The notes under the pieces: generated by a model
Database searches by the model: none
Seen by the model: the letters and a program-made list of their open reading frames with translations, nothing else
What the model was told of the DNA's origin: nothing
Shown here: in pieces, positions 7,216 to 14,420 of the stretch
How positions within the stretch are numbered: position 1 is the stretch's first letter
Layout: every line of letters begins with the position of its first letter
Program-made: the position numbers and the translations under genes
From: Microcaldota archaeon
GTDB lineage: Archaea; Micrarchaeota; Micrarchaeia; Anstonellales; Bilamarchaeaceae
Reading direction: 5' to 3'
DNA: 22,337 nucleotides
NCBI GenBank assembly: GCA_013425425.1
Contig: JACCLJ010000057.1
Coordinates: forward strand, 1 to 22,337

Positions 7216-8694
7216 GTGAAACTCACACCCAGGGCGTACCAGCTCGCGATATACAATTCAATAATCGAAAACGGAAACACTCTCGTAGTGTTACCCACGG
7301 GCCTCGGAAAGACCCTGATTGCGCTCATGCTTATACGGGAGCTTTCGAAAAAAGGGAGATGCCTTTTCCTGACGCCGACAAAGCCGCTTGCAAAGCAGCA
7401 CTACGAAACCGTGCAGGGCGTCCTTGGAATCGCAGCCGATGAAATCTCACTCATGACCGGCGACTTGCCGCAGGAAAAAAGGAAGGCGGAGTACAACAGG
7501 AAAGTGATAATCGCAACGCCCCAGACGATAAGGAACGACCTAAAGGCGGGCGTCCTCTCGCCGGATTTTTCCCTCTGCATATTTGACGAATGCCATCGTG
7601 CGGTCGGTGATTACGCATACGTGCCGATTGCGGACAAGCTCAACGGAACGATTTTTGTCGGCCTCACAGCATCGCCCGGCGGGAAGAAGGAACGCATCGA
7701 GGAGGTGGCGGGCCATCTCAAGATACGGAATATCGAAATAAGAACTTCTCTCGATGAGGATGTAGCGCAGTACGTCCAGAAGAGCACGATAATCTGGATT
7801 CCGGTCGAGCTATCTCCGTTCCTTAGGAAAATAAAAGTAAATATCGACGCCATGATATCCTCGCATGCGCGTGCCCTCGCGGGCATGGGTTTTCCCCCGC
7901 CGCTGAAGCACAAGGGGAAATTCATGGAGATGAGGAACAGGATACTGAGCATGAACCACGGCCTGAAATATCCCGCCCTGGTCGAATATTCCATACTCCT
8001 GAATCTCCTCCACATGTCAGAGCTTCTCGAGACGCAGGGCGTCCATCCCCTGAGGCAGTATATCCGGAAAATAGAGGAGAAAGAGAGCAAGTCCGCGAAA
8101 AGGCTGCTGCACGAGCAGAAATTCGCGGAAGTAAAGCAGCTTATTTTCAGCAGTGATGAGGACCACCCAAAACTCGCGAAGCTGGCAGACATCGTGAAAC
8201 GGCTCGAGGGAAAGAAGATGATAGTATTCGCGCAGTACCGCGACCAGATAGCGAAAATCGAGAGCGAGCTTGCGAAAAACGGCATAACCGCAAGGCAGTT
8301 CATCGGGAAGAAGGACGGCTTCACGAGGAAGATGCAGGAGGAGACGATGCAGGATTTCAGGTGCGATAAATTCAATGTCCTAGTCGCATCCAGCATAGGC
8401 GAGGAAGGCCTTGACATCCCCGCGGTCGATACGGTCATCTTTTACGAGCCTATCCCGAGCGAAATAAGGAGCATCCAGCGGCGCGGGCGCGCCGCAAGGC
8501 TGAAAAAAGGCGAAATTTACATCCTGATGACCCGCGGGACGAGGGACGAATATTACTACTGGTCTTCGATAAGGAAGGAGAAGCAGATGAAAGAGATACT
8601 TGAACGCATGAAGTGGAAGCTTCAGGGAAAACCGAAAGACAAAAAACCGAAACCGCAGCTTTCCGGCCAGACTAGGATTTCACACTTCGTTTAG
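7216..8694 (+). CDS. hef: Hef/FANCM-type SF2 helicase without nuclease domain
   Basis: 492 residues, an SF2 DNA helicase/translocase related to the helicase half of archaeal Hef and eukaryotic FANCM, which remodels stalled replication forks. Visible motifs: the N-terminal Q-like segment LTPRAYQLAIYN; motif I PTGLGKT at 27-33; LTPTKPLAKQH; motif II DECH at 124-127; motif III GLTASPGG; IVFAQYRDQ; ASSIGEEGLDIPAVD; and motif VI QRRGRAAR. Euryarchaeal Hef is about 750 residues with a C-terminal ERCC4 nuclease, which is absent here. The protein ends QTRISHFV, which fits a PCNA-interacting (PIP) box at the extreme C-terminus. The GTG start is supported by the TATA box at 7175, and the only nearby upstream ATG (7208) runs into a stop. 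The 3' end overlaps convergent rfcL by 23 bases. Confidence 0.88.
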   Translation: MKLTPRAYQLAIYNSIIENGNTLVVLPTGLGKTLIALMLIRELSKKGRCLFLTPTKPLAKQHYETVQGVLGIAADEISLMTGDLPQEKRKAEYNRKVIIATPQTIRNDLKAGVLSPDFSLCIFDECHRAVGDYAYVPIADKLNGTIFVGLTASPGGKKERIEEVAGHLKIRNIEIRTSLDEDVAQYVQKSTIIWIPVELSPFLRKIKVNIDAMISSHARALAGMGFPPPLKHKGKFMEMRNRILSMNHGLKYPALVEYSILLNLLHMSELLETQGVHPLRQYIRKIEEKESKSAKRLLHEQKFAEVKQLIFSSDEDHPKLAKLADIVKRLEGKKMIVFAQYRDQIAKIESELAKNGITARQFIGKKDGFTRKMQEETMQDFRCDKFNVLVASSIGEEGLDIPAVDTVIFYEPIPSEIRSIQRRGRAARLKKGEIYILMTRGTRDEYYYWSSIRKEKQMKEILERMKWKLQGKPKDKKPKPQLSGQTRISHFV

Positions 8695-9850
8695 GCCTGC
8701 TTCCGGCTATGAATTCCATTTCGCTTTCATCGAATTCGTAATATCTCTCTATTCCTTCCCCGTTTTTCTGCATCTGCATCGCTATCAGCGGCAGCATCTC
8801 AAGGGCGTGGCGCCTGTTTGTATGCGTCTTCCCGCCTATCTTCAGGCCCACGCTTTTCATCAGTGCCCTCGTCTGCATGCTCCTGCTCATCTCCCGGAGA
8901 TATTCCGGAAAGGCGTATTTCGTGAATTTTGCATACGGCCTGCTTTTAGAAAGCGCGACGCCCGCGGTAGCCAGGTCTATGGCATATTTCAGGAGAACCC
9001 AACTGCTCTTTCGTATCCTCCCCTCAAATACATCCGATTTCGAAAGCCAGCGGTATGCAGTTGCTATGTCTGCTGCGCTCTCGTACTCATTCGGGATATT
9101 CTCGTCAATCCAGAGCTTGAGAATGTTGAAATCCACGTCTCCGTATGCAACGCTCCTCGCCTCGCCGTACGTAACCGCCTTGAAAAGCGTCTTCATTTTC
9201 ACGAATATGTCTTTTTCCCTGTCACGGAGGCCGGTCCCGTTCGCCTGGAGGTCGTTCAGGGCGGAGCGCACGTCCCCTGCGGCGTTTTCGGCTATCTCGG
9301 CAATCCTGCCGGCGCCTATATCCATATTTTCCTTTTTCGCGATGCTTTCGAGAAGCTTGCCTATTGCGATTTTGTTTATTTTCTTCATCTCGACGAGTTC
9401 GCATTCGCTTCTTATCGCCGAAATCTTCTTGTCCCACGCATCCGTCGCCGTAAGTATGACCGGGCAGGCCGTTTCCTTGAGTATGGAAGCAACTGCGCCG
9501 GGCCCCCCGCTGTCTTTCCTTCCCGCGAATATGTCGACGTCGTCTATCAGGATTAACTTGTCCTTCCCGCTGAGGGTTCCCGCAAGCGTGGCGGATTTCA
9601 CAATATGCTCGACCCTGTTCCTGTTGCGCAGCTCGCTCGCGTTCATCTCAACAAGCTCTATATCGTACTGGTTCTTGAGCGCATATGTAACCGAGGTTTT
9701 TCCGACCCCCGGCGGCCCGTAAACCAGCAGCGGCTTTCTTTTGTTTCCCGCCAGCCAGTTGAGCATCCATTTGTTTATGCGTTCCCTCCCCTCGTCGTTG
9801 CCTATCATCTCGTCTATGCTTTTGGGGGCGTATTTGACTGTGAGAAGCAT
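8672..9850 (-). CDS. rfcL: Replication factor C large subunit (clamp loader)
   Basis: AAA+ subunit that, with four small subunits, loads PCNA onto primed DNA. 392 residues. The N-terminus MLLTVKYAPKSIDEMIGN is the classic RFC box. Walker A GPPGVGKT is at 45-52. Walker B reads LILIDDVD (99-106) where DEVD is usual. The sensor-1 region reads VILTATDAW, where the large subunit normally has TAND. AAGDVRSALNDLQ is the sensor-2/RFC box VIII helix. The C-terminal helical collar domain is short and there is no PIP tail, so this is at the small end for archaeal RfcL. The ATG lies about 27 bases from the palindromic TATA at 9874, so the transcript is probably leaderless. It overlaps the helicase gene tail to tail, and both act at the replication fork. 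Confidence 0.93.
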   Translation of the reverse strand: MLLTVKYAPKSIDEMIGNDEGRERINKWMLNWLAGNKRKPLLVYGPPGVGKTSVTYALKNQYDIELVEMNASELRNRNRVEHIVKSATLAGTLSGKDKLILIDDVDIFAGRKDSGGPGAVASILKETACPVILTATDAWDKKISAIRSECELVEMKKINKIAIGKLLESIAKKENMDIGAGRIAEIAENAAGDVRSALNDLQANGTGLRDREKDIFVKMKTLFKAVTYGEARSVAYGDVDFNILKLWIDENIPNEYESAADIATAYRWLSKSDVFEGRIRKSSWVLLKYAIDLATAGVALSKSRPYAKFTKYAFPEYLREMSRSMQTRALMKSVGLKIGGKTHTNRRHALEMLPLIAMQMQKNGEGIERYYEFDESEMEFIAGSRPKRSVKS

Positions 9851-9873
9851 GTTAACCCTTGAGTCAGCAACTG

Positions 9874-9884
9874 TTTTTATAAAT
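9874..9884. promoter_or_regulatory. Shared symmetric TATA for rfcL (minus) and tRNA-Gln (plus)
   Basis: TTTTTATAAAT is the only strong TATA in the 58-base divergent gap. Its centre is about 29 bases from both the rfcL ATG and the first base of tRNA-Gln, so it can serve either direction. Confidence 0.55.
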
Positions 9885-9908
9885 TACGCTACAATTCAAC
9901 CCTGCAAT

Positions 9909-10012
9909 AGCCCCGTCGTCTAGTGGTCAAGAGACCATAAATGAAAATTTATGGGCTGACAAGATACAAGGCTCTGGACCTTGGGACAGCGGTTCGAATC
10001 CGCTCGGGGCTA
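9909..10012 (+). tRNA. tRNA-Gln (CTG), with a 32-base intron in the D-arm
   Basis: The acceptor AGCCCCG pairs with CGGGGCT, discriminator A, no encoded CCA. The anticodon arm is CAAGG-CTCTGGA-CCTTG with anticodon CTG at 9973-9975. The T-arm AGCGG-TTCGAAT-CCGCT is canonical. The primary sequence is 104 bases and the mature form 72. The extra 32 bases fall at the end of the D-stem, between positions 23 and 24. After removal the D-loop AGTGGTCA and a D-stem with T13-A22, C12-G23, T11-A24 and G10.T25 are formed. CAAGA occurs on both sides, so the exact junction has a few equivalent registers. tpiA follows 30 bases downstream. Confidence 0.9.
9932..9963 (+). other. tRNA-Gln intron with relaxed bulge-helix-bulge
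   Basis: Proposed fold: the exon stretch 9926-9929 (GTCA) pairs with intron 9957-9960 (TGAC). A 3-base bulge AGA (9930-9932) holds the 5' cut after 9931. An inner stem 9935-9942/9947-9954 is a perfect 8-bp hairpin closed by a GAAA tetraloop. The 3' bulge is 4 bases (AAGA, 9961-9964) and the outer helix is weak, so this is a relaxed rather than strict motif. Confidence 0.65.
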
Positions 10013-10042
10013 TTACTAATTACTTTCAAGGGTTGATGAAGT

Positions 10043-10693
10043 ATGATCGTGCTGAACCTAAAAACATATCCGGAGACAATCGGAAAATCGCTTCTGTTCG
10101 CAGACATAGCAAGCGAGGTCGTGGAGGAGACCGGCGTCAGGATAATCGTCTGCCCCCCATCCCCTTTTTTGAAGGAGGCCGCGGAGAGGTTTTCGGACAT
10201 CTTTGCGCAGCATGTCGACCCCTATCCGCCTGGCGCGCACACCGGCTCCCTTCCCGCAGAGCTGCTGAAAACAATAGCGGTAAAGGGCTCCCTCGTAAAC
10301 CATTCCGAGAAGAGAATCGGCACGGATAACGTCAAAAAGGCGATAGGGCTGCTTCACTCCTCTGCCCTGGAGAGCATCGCCTGCGCCGAGACTCCGGAAG
10401 AAGCGGTGGAGATAGCGCACCTTTCGCCGTTATACGTCGCCATAGAGCCGCCGGAGCTTATAGGAAGCGGAAAAAGCGTTTCCAAGACAAAGCCGGAAAT
10501 CATAACAGCAACAGTCAGCAAAATAAAGGATTCGAGCAACAAAACGGGCGTGCTGTGCGGCGCCGGCGTCAGCACGAAGGAAGATGTAAAAAAGGCGCTG
10601 GAACTCGGAACGGATGGCGTCCTTCTTGCAAGCGCTTTCGTGAAGGCGGGGGACCCGAAGGCCTTCCTCAGGGAGCTTGCGTCTGTATTCTGA
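10043..10693 (+). CDS. tpiA: Triosephosphate isomerase, archaeal short type
   Basis: Interconverts dihydroxyacetone phosphate and glyceraldehyde 3-phosphate in glycolysis/gluconeogenesis. 216 residues, close to the roughly 225 of tetrameric archaeal enzymes and shorter than the roughly 250 of bacterial ones. Catalytic residues are visible: N5/K7 in NLKTY, H87 in LVNHSEKR and E135 in VAIEPPELIGSG. The phosphate-binding loops LCGAGVS (171-177) and DGVLLASAFV (191-200) match the family. The start ATG follows GGTTGATGA. Only a weak AT-rich element lies between tRNA-Gln and this gene, so it may be read through from the tRNA promoter or have its own weak one. Convergence is avoided downstream, where tRNA-Gly has its own TATA. 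Confidence 0.95.
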   Translation: MIVLNLKTYPETIGKSLLFADIASEVVEETGVRIIVCPPSPFLKEAAERFSDIFAQHVDPYPPGAHTGSLPAELLKTIAVKGSLVNHSEKRIGTDNVKKAIGLLHSSALESIACAETPEEAVEIAHLSPLYVAIEPPELIGSGKSVSKTKPEIITATVSKIKDSSNKTGVLCGAGVSTKEDVKKALELGTDGVLLASAFVKAGDPKAFLRELASVF

Positions 10694-10695
10694 AG

Positions 10696-10705
10696 TTTTT
10701 TAAAA
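10696..10705 (+). promoter_or_regulatory. TATA of tRNA-Gly
   Basis: TTTTTTAAAA immediately after the tpiA stop, centred about 30 bases before the tRNA 5' end. Confidence 0.5.
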
Positions 10706-10730
10706 CAAAGCAGCAAATAGTATTCTCCGC

Positions 10731-10801
10731 GCGATCGTAGTCTAGTGGTAGGATTTTGGCCTTCCAAGCCAACGACCCGGGTCCGAATCCCGGCGATCGC
10801 A
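10731..10801 (+). tRNA. tRNA-Gly (TCC), T-loop with C55
   Basis: 71 bases, no intron, no encoded CCA. The acceptor GCGATCG pairs with CGATCGC, discriminator A. The D-arm is GTCT-AGTGGTA-GGAT. The anticodon arm TTGGC-CTTCCAA-GCCAA has anticodon TCC at 10764-10766. The T-arm is CCGGG-TCCGAAT-CCCGG. All stems pair, so it looks functional. The T-loop reads TCCGAAT instead of TTCGAAT, putting C at position 55, where U (pseudouridine) is nearly universal. G18 and G19 are present in the D-loop. Confidence 0.93.
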
Positions 10802-10809
10802 TTCTTCTT

Positions 10810-11853
10810 TTACTGAAGGTTCGGATCCACGCTGACCGGTTCGCTTCCATAGCGCAATACCGCATACTTTTTTTCGTTGCCTGCGCCGCTTGTTCCGGTG
10901 TTGACTTCGACAAGCCCGGTCATGTTCGGAAGCGGGAATATCTTGCCTATCGAGCCTTCCTCCCTTATGAAAATCCAGTACTCGCTTCCTGTCGTCGTCC
11001 GCACCGCGACATGCGGATCGAGCAGTTCTTTATCGACAACCTCCATGTTTTCCACTTCGATGACGCCATATCCCCCGAGGACCATTTCCTGCTCGAGCTT
11101 GTTCAATATTCTCTCGACTTCTATTTTGTCTATTTTGCTGAGAAGCACCATCTGCAGTTCGTAATCTGACAGTCTTGAAATATCTGTCCTTGAAATTTCG
11201 TAGCCCGCGTCTACCTCTATGAGGCCGCTGTTTCTTCCCATGTTCCCCCGGTCCACAACTTCCTCGATGTAGAGCCTCTTCTTTTCGCCCAGGGGTATTA
11301 TCATCCTTCTGTTCCGGGGGTTTTCGTAATTCAATAATTCAGACGCATGGTCCCGCAGGGCCGGCAGGGGCATGTTGGAAAACAAAAATTCCCCGAATTT
11401 TGTTTTCAATATCAATACCTTCAGCTCATTTCCGGTCGTTGAGTCCTTTATCCCCGGGATTTTCTTCACGTCCTGGTCTATGCCATCTACGAAATCCCTG
11501 TAGTCTATGCCTGTAGTGTTCAGTTGCGGGGCCCTGCCGCCCAGCATGGCCTTGAGCTTCTGCGTTTCTTTTGAAAGTACGCTCTCCTGCTCCTCGTCCA
11601 CCAGCATGCCAGACAAATCCTTCAGCTCGATGATATCATCCTCAACCATCGGAAGTCTTTTTACTGGCGCGGGGGCAGGCGGTATCTTTGGAATCGCCGC
11701 ATTTCCGTAAGGCTGCGGTGGTTTCGACCCGATTATTACTCCGGAAGGGGGCAGAGTCCATTTATTTCCAACCTTTATCGGAGGCGGAAGGGTTTTTCTG
11801 TCCGTAATCTTGTATACGCCGCTGACTTCGTCCCTTTTCTTGAACCTATCCAT
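10810..11853 (-). CDS. Unknown protein with proline-rich linker
   Basis: 347 residues, not recognised. About 18-70 is low-complexity and proline-rich (KTLPPPIKVGNKW, KPPQPYG, KIPPAPAPVKR), a flexible tether. About 70-110 is acidic and helical. From about 140 to the end is a globular mixed alpha/beta region. There is no signal peptide or membrane segment, so it is probably cytoplasmic. The ATG at 11853 overlaps the stop of the upstream 545-residue gene by 8 bases (an in-frame GTG at 11856 is an alternative), so the two are translationally coupled and likely act together. The 3' end faces tRNA-Gly across only 8 bases, with no room for a separate terminator. Function cannot be assigned. Confidence 0.8.
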   Translation of the reverse strand: MDRFKKRDEVSGVYKITDRKTLPPPIKVGNKWTLPPSGVIIGSKPPQPYGNAAIPKIPPAPAPVKRLPMVEDDIIELKDLSGMLVDEEQESVLSKETQKLKAMLGGRAPQLNTTGIDYRDFVDGIDQDVKKIPGIKDSTTGNELKVLILKTKFGEFLFSNMPLPALRDHASELLNYENPRNRRMIIPLGEKKRLYIEEVVDRGNMGRNSGLIEVDAGYEISRTDISRLSDYELQMVLLSKIDKIEVERILNKLEQEMVLGGYGVIEVENMEVVDKELLDPHVAVRTTTGSEYWIFIREEGSIGKIFPLPNMTGLVEVNTGTSGAGNEKKYAVLRYGSEPVSVDPNLQ

Positions 11854-13483
11854 CACACATCACTTTTTCGAGCCTGTGAAGCGCACCCTCTATACTCATC
11901 AGGTTTTCCTTGCTCATGCCTTCATCTTCAGCCATATCCCTCAGCTCCGGAATCGCGATTTTTGCAATTATCATCTTCGCATCAACAACGGGGCTGAGCA
12001 CAATCAAAATATCCGCTGCATTCACGTTCTCTTCTATTTCTGGGGATTCAAACATGGCCTCGATTCGTTCTTTCAACCGTTTCTCGACTACTTTTTTTAT
12101 TCCTTCTGTTTTTCCGGTGAATTCCAACACATTGAGAAGCTTGACCCCTTCGGAGCAGGCGCCAGGCTCGTCCACATTGAGCATCTGTTCCGCATTCAGC
12201 AGCATGTTTTTCGCCATCTGCTTCGCAAATTCGTCATTTTTTTCAACAAGCCGTTTCATTCCGATTTTTGTAAGTTCCCCCGCCTTTTTGTTTTCACCTG
12301 TGAGCAGCGACTGGACAAAGATATAAAGCCGCGCATAGGCCGATACGTCCTTCCGCTCTTTCATTTTTTGGAATATTGCTGAAATTATCATCTCGGCCTC
12401 ATCCGCATGAATCCTTCCATGCATCAGCAACTTCACGATTCTTTCGGTTTCCATCCTTTTTCCAATCAGCGAAATCAGGTCCTTCTTCACGCTTTCGGGA
12501 CACCACTGCATCCTGTGCAGGAAGTGTACCGCGCCACCAACAAAAGCGTCATCTCCGCTTCGTAGCAGCTTTGCGACTGCAGCTTCCATGCCGGGGTTCA
12601 TCAGCCCTTTCCCCAGTTTTTTCGATTCGTTTAATGCATCGAGCAATGCCAGCCTCTGTTCCTCACTGCCGTCCGCCAATGTCCCGGCAATGAATTCCAT
12701 CATTCTCTTCTTGTTCAGATCGCCGTCCTTGGAATAGCTCAGTTCCACAAGCCTTTCCGCGACCTTATCGATCTTCTTTAGCAGCAGTTCCTCGCTTCCT
12801 TTCGTATCCGGCTTAAGCAGCAGTTTAATGCCGTGCCTTGCAAGCTCGTGGTTTTCGCCATTTCCATTGCATGCAATAATGCTCTCCCAGAATTTATCAT
12901 AGCCGTAATCGCTTGCCTGCAGGGCATCGAGCGCAAACATCCTCGTTGCAAGCGAATTCCCGTTTTTTCCATAGGCGATGTCGACGAACGCATCCCAGCA
13001 TTTCGTGTGGTTCACTTCCATATCAACCTTCCCTATAGCAGCGTAAATCCTGGCCGTGTTTTTGAGCGCACTGTCTATCACATCGCAGCGCCTTGCGAGC
13101 CCGAGCATGGATTCAAGCTCGAGGCTCATCTCATGCCACATCCAGCCCTTTTCCTTTTCATCCAGCTCCGTATACGCCTTTACGAACAGGCCGGTGTAGA
13201 ACTCATCCTTCTCTTTTGCTTTTCCATAAATCCTTTCGGTGGTTTCAAAATCGAATCTGGCTTCTCCCACGAGCCAGGAAGCGGCCTTCCCCTTATTTTC
13301 GCCGCTTATTTTTTCAAAAAGCTTCAGTACCCTGGCCGCGTTGCCTTTCTCCATGGCCGCAACAAGGCGTTTTTCCCTATTCTTTTCCATATATCCTGAA
13401 AGCCTGTCCTTGAATCTTCCCCAATGCGTCCGCTGGGCCGTTTCGGCTGATTTATTCCCTAGGATAGCATGTGTCTGAACCAT
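11846..13483 (-). CDS. Large all-helical repeat-like protein, unknown
   Basis: 545 residues, almost entirely predicted helix, with alternating amphipathic helices separated by short turns (for example LARRCDVIDSALKNTARIYA and ERIVKLLMHGRIHADEAEMI). This reads like a HEAT/ARM- or TPR-like solenoid, though no strict repeat unit was found by eye. There are no TM segments, no signal peptide and no catalytic motif. The start ATG lies about 27 bases from a TTTATAAA at 13506-13513, so the message is probably leaderless. It is followed directly by the proline-rich gene. A scaffold or protein-binding role is plausible from the fold type, but that is inference. It could also be a lineage-specific structural protein. 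Confidence 0.82.
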   Translation of the reverse strand: MVQTHAILGNKSAETAQRTHWGRFKDRLSGYMEKNREKRLVAAMEKGNAARVLKLFEKISGENKGKAASWLVGEARFDFETTERIYGKAKEKDEFYTGLFVKAYTELDEKEKGWMWHEMSLELESMLGLARRCDVIDSALKNTARIYAAIGKVDMEVNHTKCWDAFVDIAYGKNGNSLATRMFALDALQASDYGYDKFWESIIACNGNGENHELARHGIKLLLKPDTKGSEELLLKKIDKVAERLVELSYSKDGDLNKKRMMEFIAGTLADGSEEQRLALLDALNESKKLGKGLMNPGMEAAVAKLLRSGDDAFVGGAVHFLHRMQWCPESVKKDLISLIGKRMETERIVKLLMHGRIHADEAEMIISAIFQKMKERKDVSAYARLYIFVQSLLTGENKKAGELTKIGMKRLVEKNDEFAKQMAKNMLLNAEQMLNVDEPGACSEGVKLLNVLEFTGKTEGIKKVVEKRLKERIEAMFESPEIEENVNAADILIVLSPVVDAKMIIAKIAIPELRDMAEDEGMSKENLMSIEGALHRLEKVMCDG

Positions 13484-13505
13484 GAAGTATATTGCTCATT
13501 TAAAG

Positions 13506-13513
13506 TTTATAAA
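13506..13513 (-). promoter_or_regulatory. TATA box of the 545/347-residue operon
   Basis: The perfect palindrome TTTATAAA is centred about 27 bases before the ATG at 13483, predicting a leaderless transcript. Confidence 0.6.
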
Positions 13514-13520
13514 TGTTTCT

Positions 13521-13601
13521 AAAAGTGGAAAATTGAGTAAAAAGAAAGGAGGCACTGCAGCCGCTAAGCGATTCGCAAAACAAAATTAAAAAAGTGGAAA
13601 A
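13521..13601. repeat. Pair of 12-base direct repeats in the intergenic gap
   Basis: AAAAGTGGAAAA occurs at 13521-13532 and again at 13590-13601. The second copy abuts the 3' end of the triple-HTH gene, in an otherwise gene-free stretch of 121 bases. The meaning is unknown; A-rich composition makes chance possible. Confidence 0.4.
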
Positions 13602-13604
13602 CGG

Positions 13605-14342
13605 CTACTCCGCTCTCCTAAGTGCGGTTTCCTTGTCAACCAGCTCGCCGAGGACTTTCTGGTGTATGTATCTCCTGCCGCCGATTTTCTCGTGCGGTAT
13701 CCTTCCCCTGTCGAGCCTTCTTTCGAATGCGTTCCTTTTTATCCGTATGCCGTTCTTGTGCAGCTCCTTTATCGCCGAGCTCACCGTATAATAGTTGTTG
13801 CTTACATGCGTAAGCGCCTCGACGGCATCGCGCGGAATAAGCCTTCTGGTTCCGAATTTTACCGAAGGAACGGAGCCCTTTTCGATTCTTCCTATAAACG
13901 CCCTGAAGTTGATTTTTGAGTTGGCTTTCCTGTATTCCTGGTATGCCTCTTTTACGGTATAAAACTCCGCCTTTGTATCCGATATGTCATCAAGAACGTT
14001 CTGGGGTATGAACCTTTTTCTTCCGACTTTTACATACGGGACGGTTCCCCTTTCTATCCTTCCGCCGAATGCCCTGAATGATATCACAACGCCTTTGCCC
14101 CTAAGATAATCATAAGCTGTTTTTACGGAGTATAGACTATGGTCCTCACGGAGATTCTCTTCTCCGAGCCTTTGCTTATACAAGTCCTGTGCCGCCTTGA
14201 AAACGGTTGCAAGCGAGCCCGAGAGGTTCTTCTCTACGGATTCCCTGTCTTTCCTTATCTCGCCGAGGTCTATAGACCTGTACCTGTCCACTATATTGTC
14301 ATCTATTTCAGTTTCAATTACAATCTTTCTTCCGCGAGGCAT
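13605..14342 (-). CDS. Triple HTH_17/excisionase-like DNA-binding protein
   Basis: 245 residues. After a basic start (MPRGRK) and a helical N-terminal region, three copies of a 57-residue unit begin exactly at residues 71, 128 and 185. Each has the order Y-[ST]-V-x2-A then a helix, then FRAFxGRIE[RK]G[TS]VP and VK[VF]G.[RK]R.IP. The third copy varies (RNAFERRLDRGRIP, then KIGGRRYI). This matches the MerR/excisionase-type winged helix (HTH_17) that normally occurs once per protein. Three in series would give a long, multi-site DNA contact. The ATG follows AAGGTGAT, a strong ribosome site. Role unknown: chromatin organiser, replication/segregation factor or regulator are all possible. No phage or integrase genes are nearby, which argues against a classical excisionase. 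Confidence 0.82.
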   Translation of the reverse strand: MPRGRKIVIETEIDDNIVDRYRSIDLGEIRKDRESVEKNLSGSLATVFKAAQDLYKQRLGEENLREDHSLYSVKTAYDYLRGKGVVISFRAFGGRIERGTVPYVKVGRKRFIPQNVLDDISDTKAEFYTVKEAYQEYRKANSKINFRAFIGRIEKGSVPSVKFGTRRLIPRDAVEALTHVSNNYYTVSSAIKELHKNGIRIKRNAFERRLDRGRIPHEKIGGRRYIHQKVLGELVDKETALRRAE

Positions 14343-14347
14343 CTTGA

Positions 14348-14355
14348 ATCACCTT
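14348..14355 (-). promoter_or_regulatory. Shine-Dalgarno of the triple HTH gene
   Basis: AAGGTGAT on the minus strand, 5 bases before the ATG at 14342. It fixes the start. Confidence 0.6.
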
Positions 14356-14420
14356 CATACTTTATTTCGATTATTATATTTTATGCACTTCTGTGTATTA
14401 TTCTATATAACGTATGGTTT

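Noticed and set aside
7611..8438. 275-residue minus-strand ORF
   Set aside because: Antisense to the helicase motifs; Ser/Phe/Arg-rich shadow.
8877..9722. 281-residue plus-strand ORF
   Set aside because: Antisense to rfcL; no coding features of its own.
10030..10054. C-box/D-box-like elements (TGATGA and CTGA) around the tpiA start
   Set aside because: Too close together for a C/D guide RNA, no C'/D' pair, and explained by the ribosome site and first codons of tpiA.
13484..13604. Possible small RNA in the 121-base gap
   Set aside because: Only a TATA for the 545-residue gene and a pair of A-rich 12-base repeats are seen. No stable fold or terminator was found by eye.
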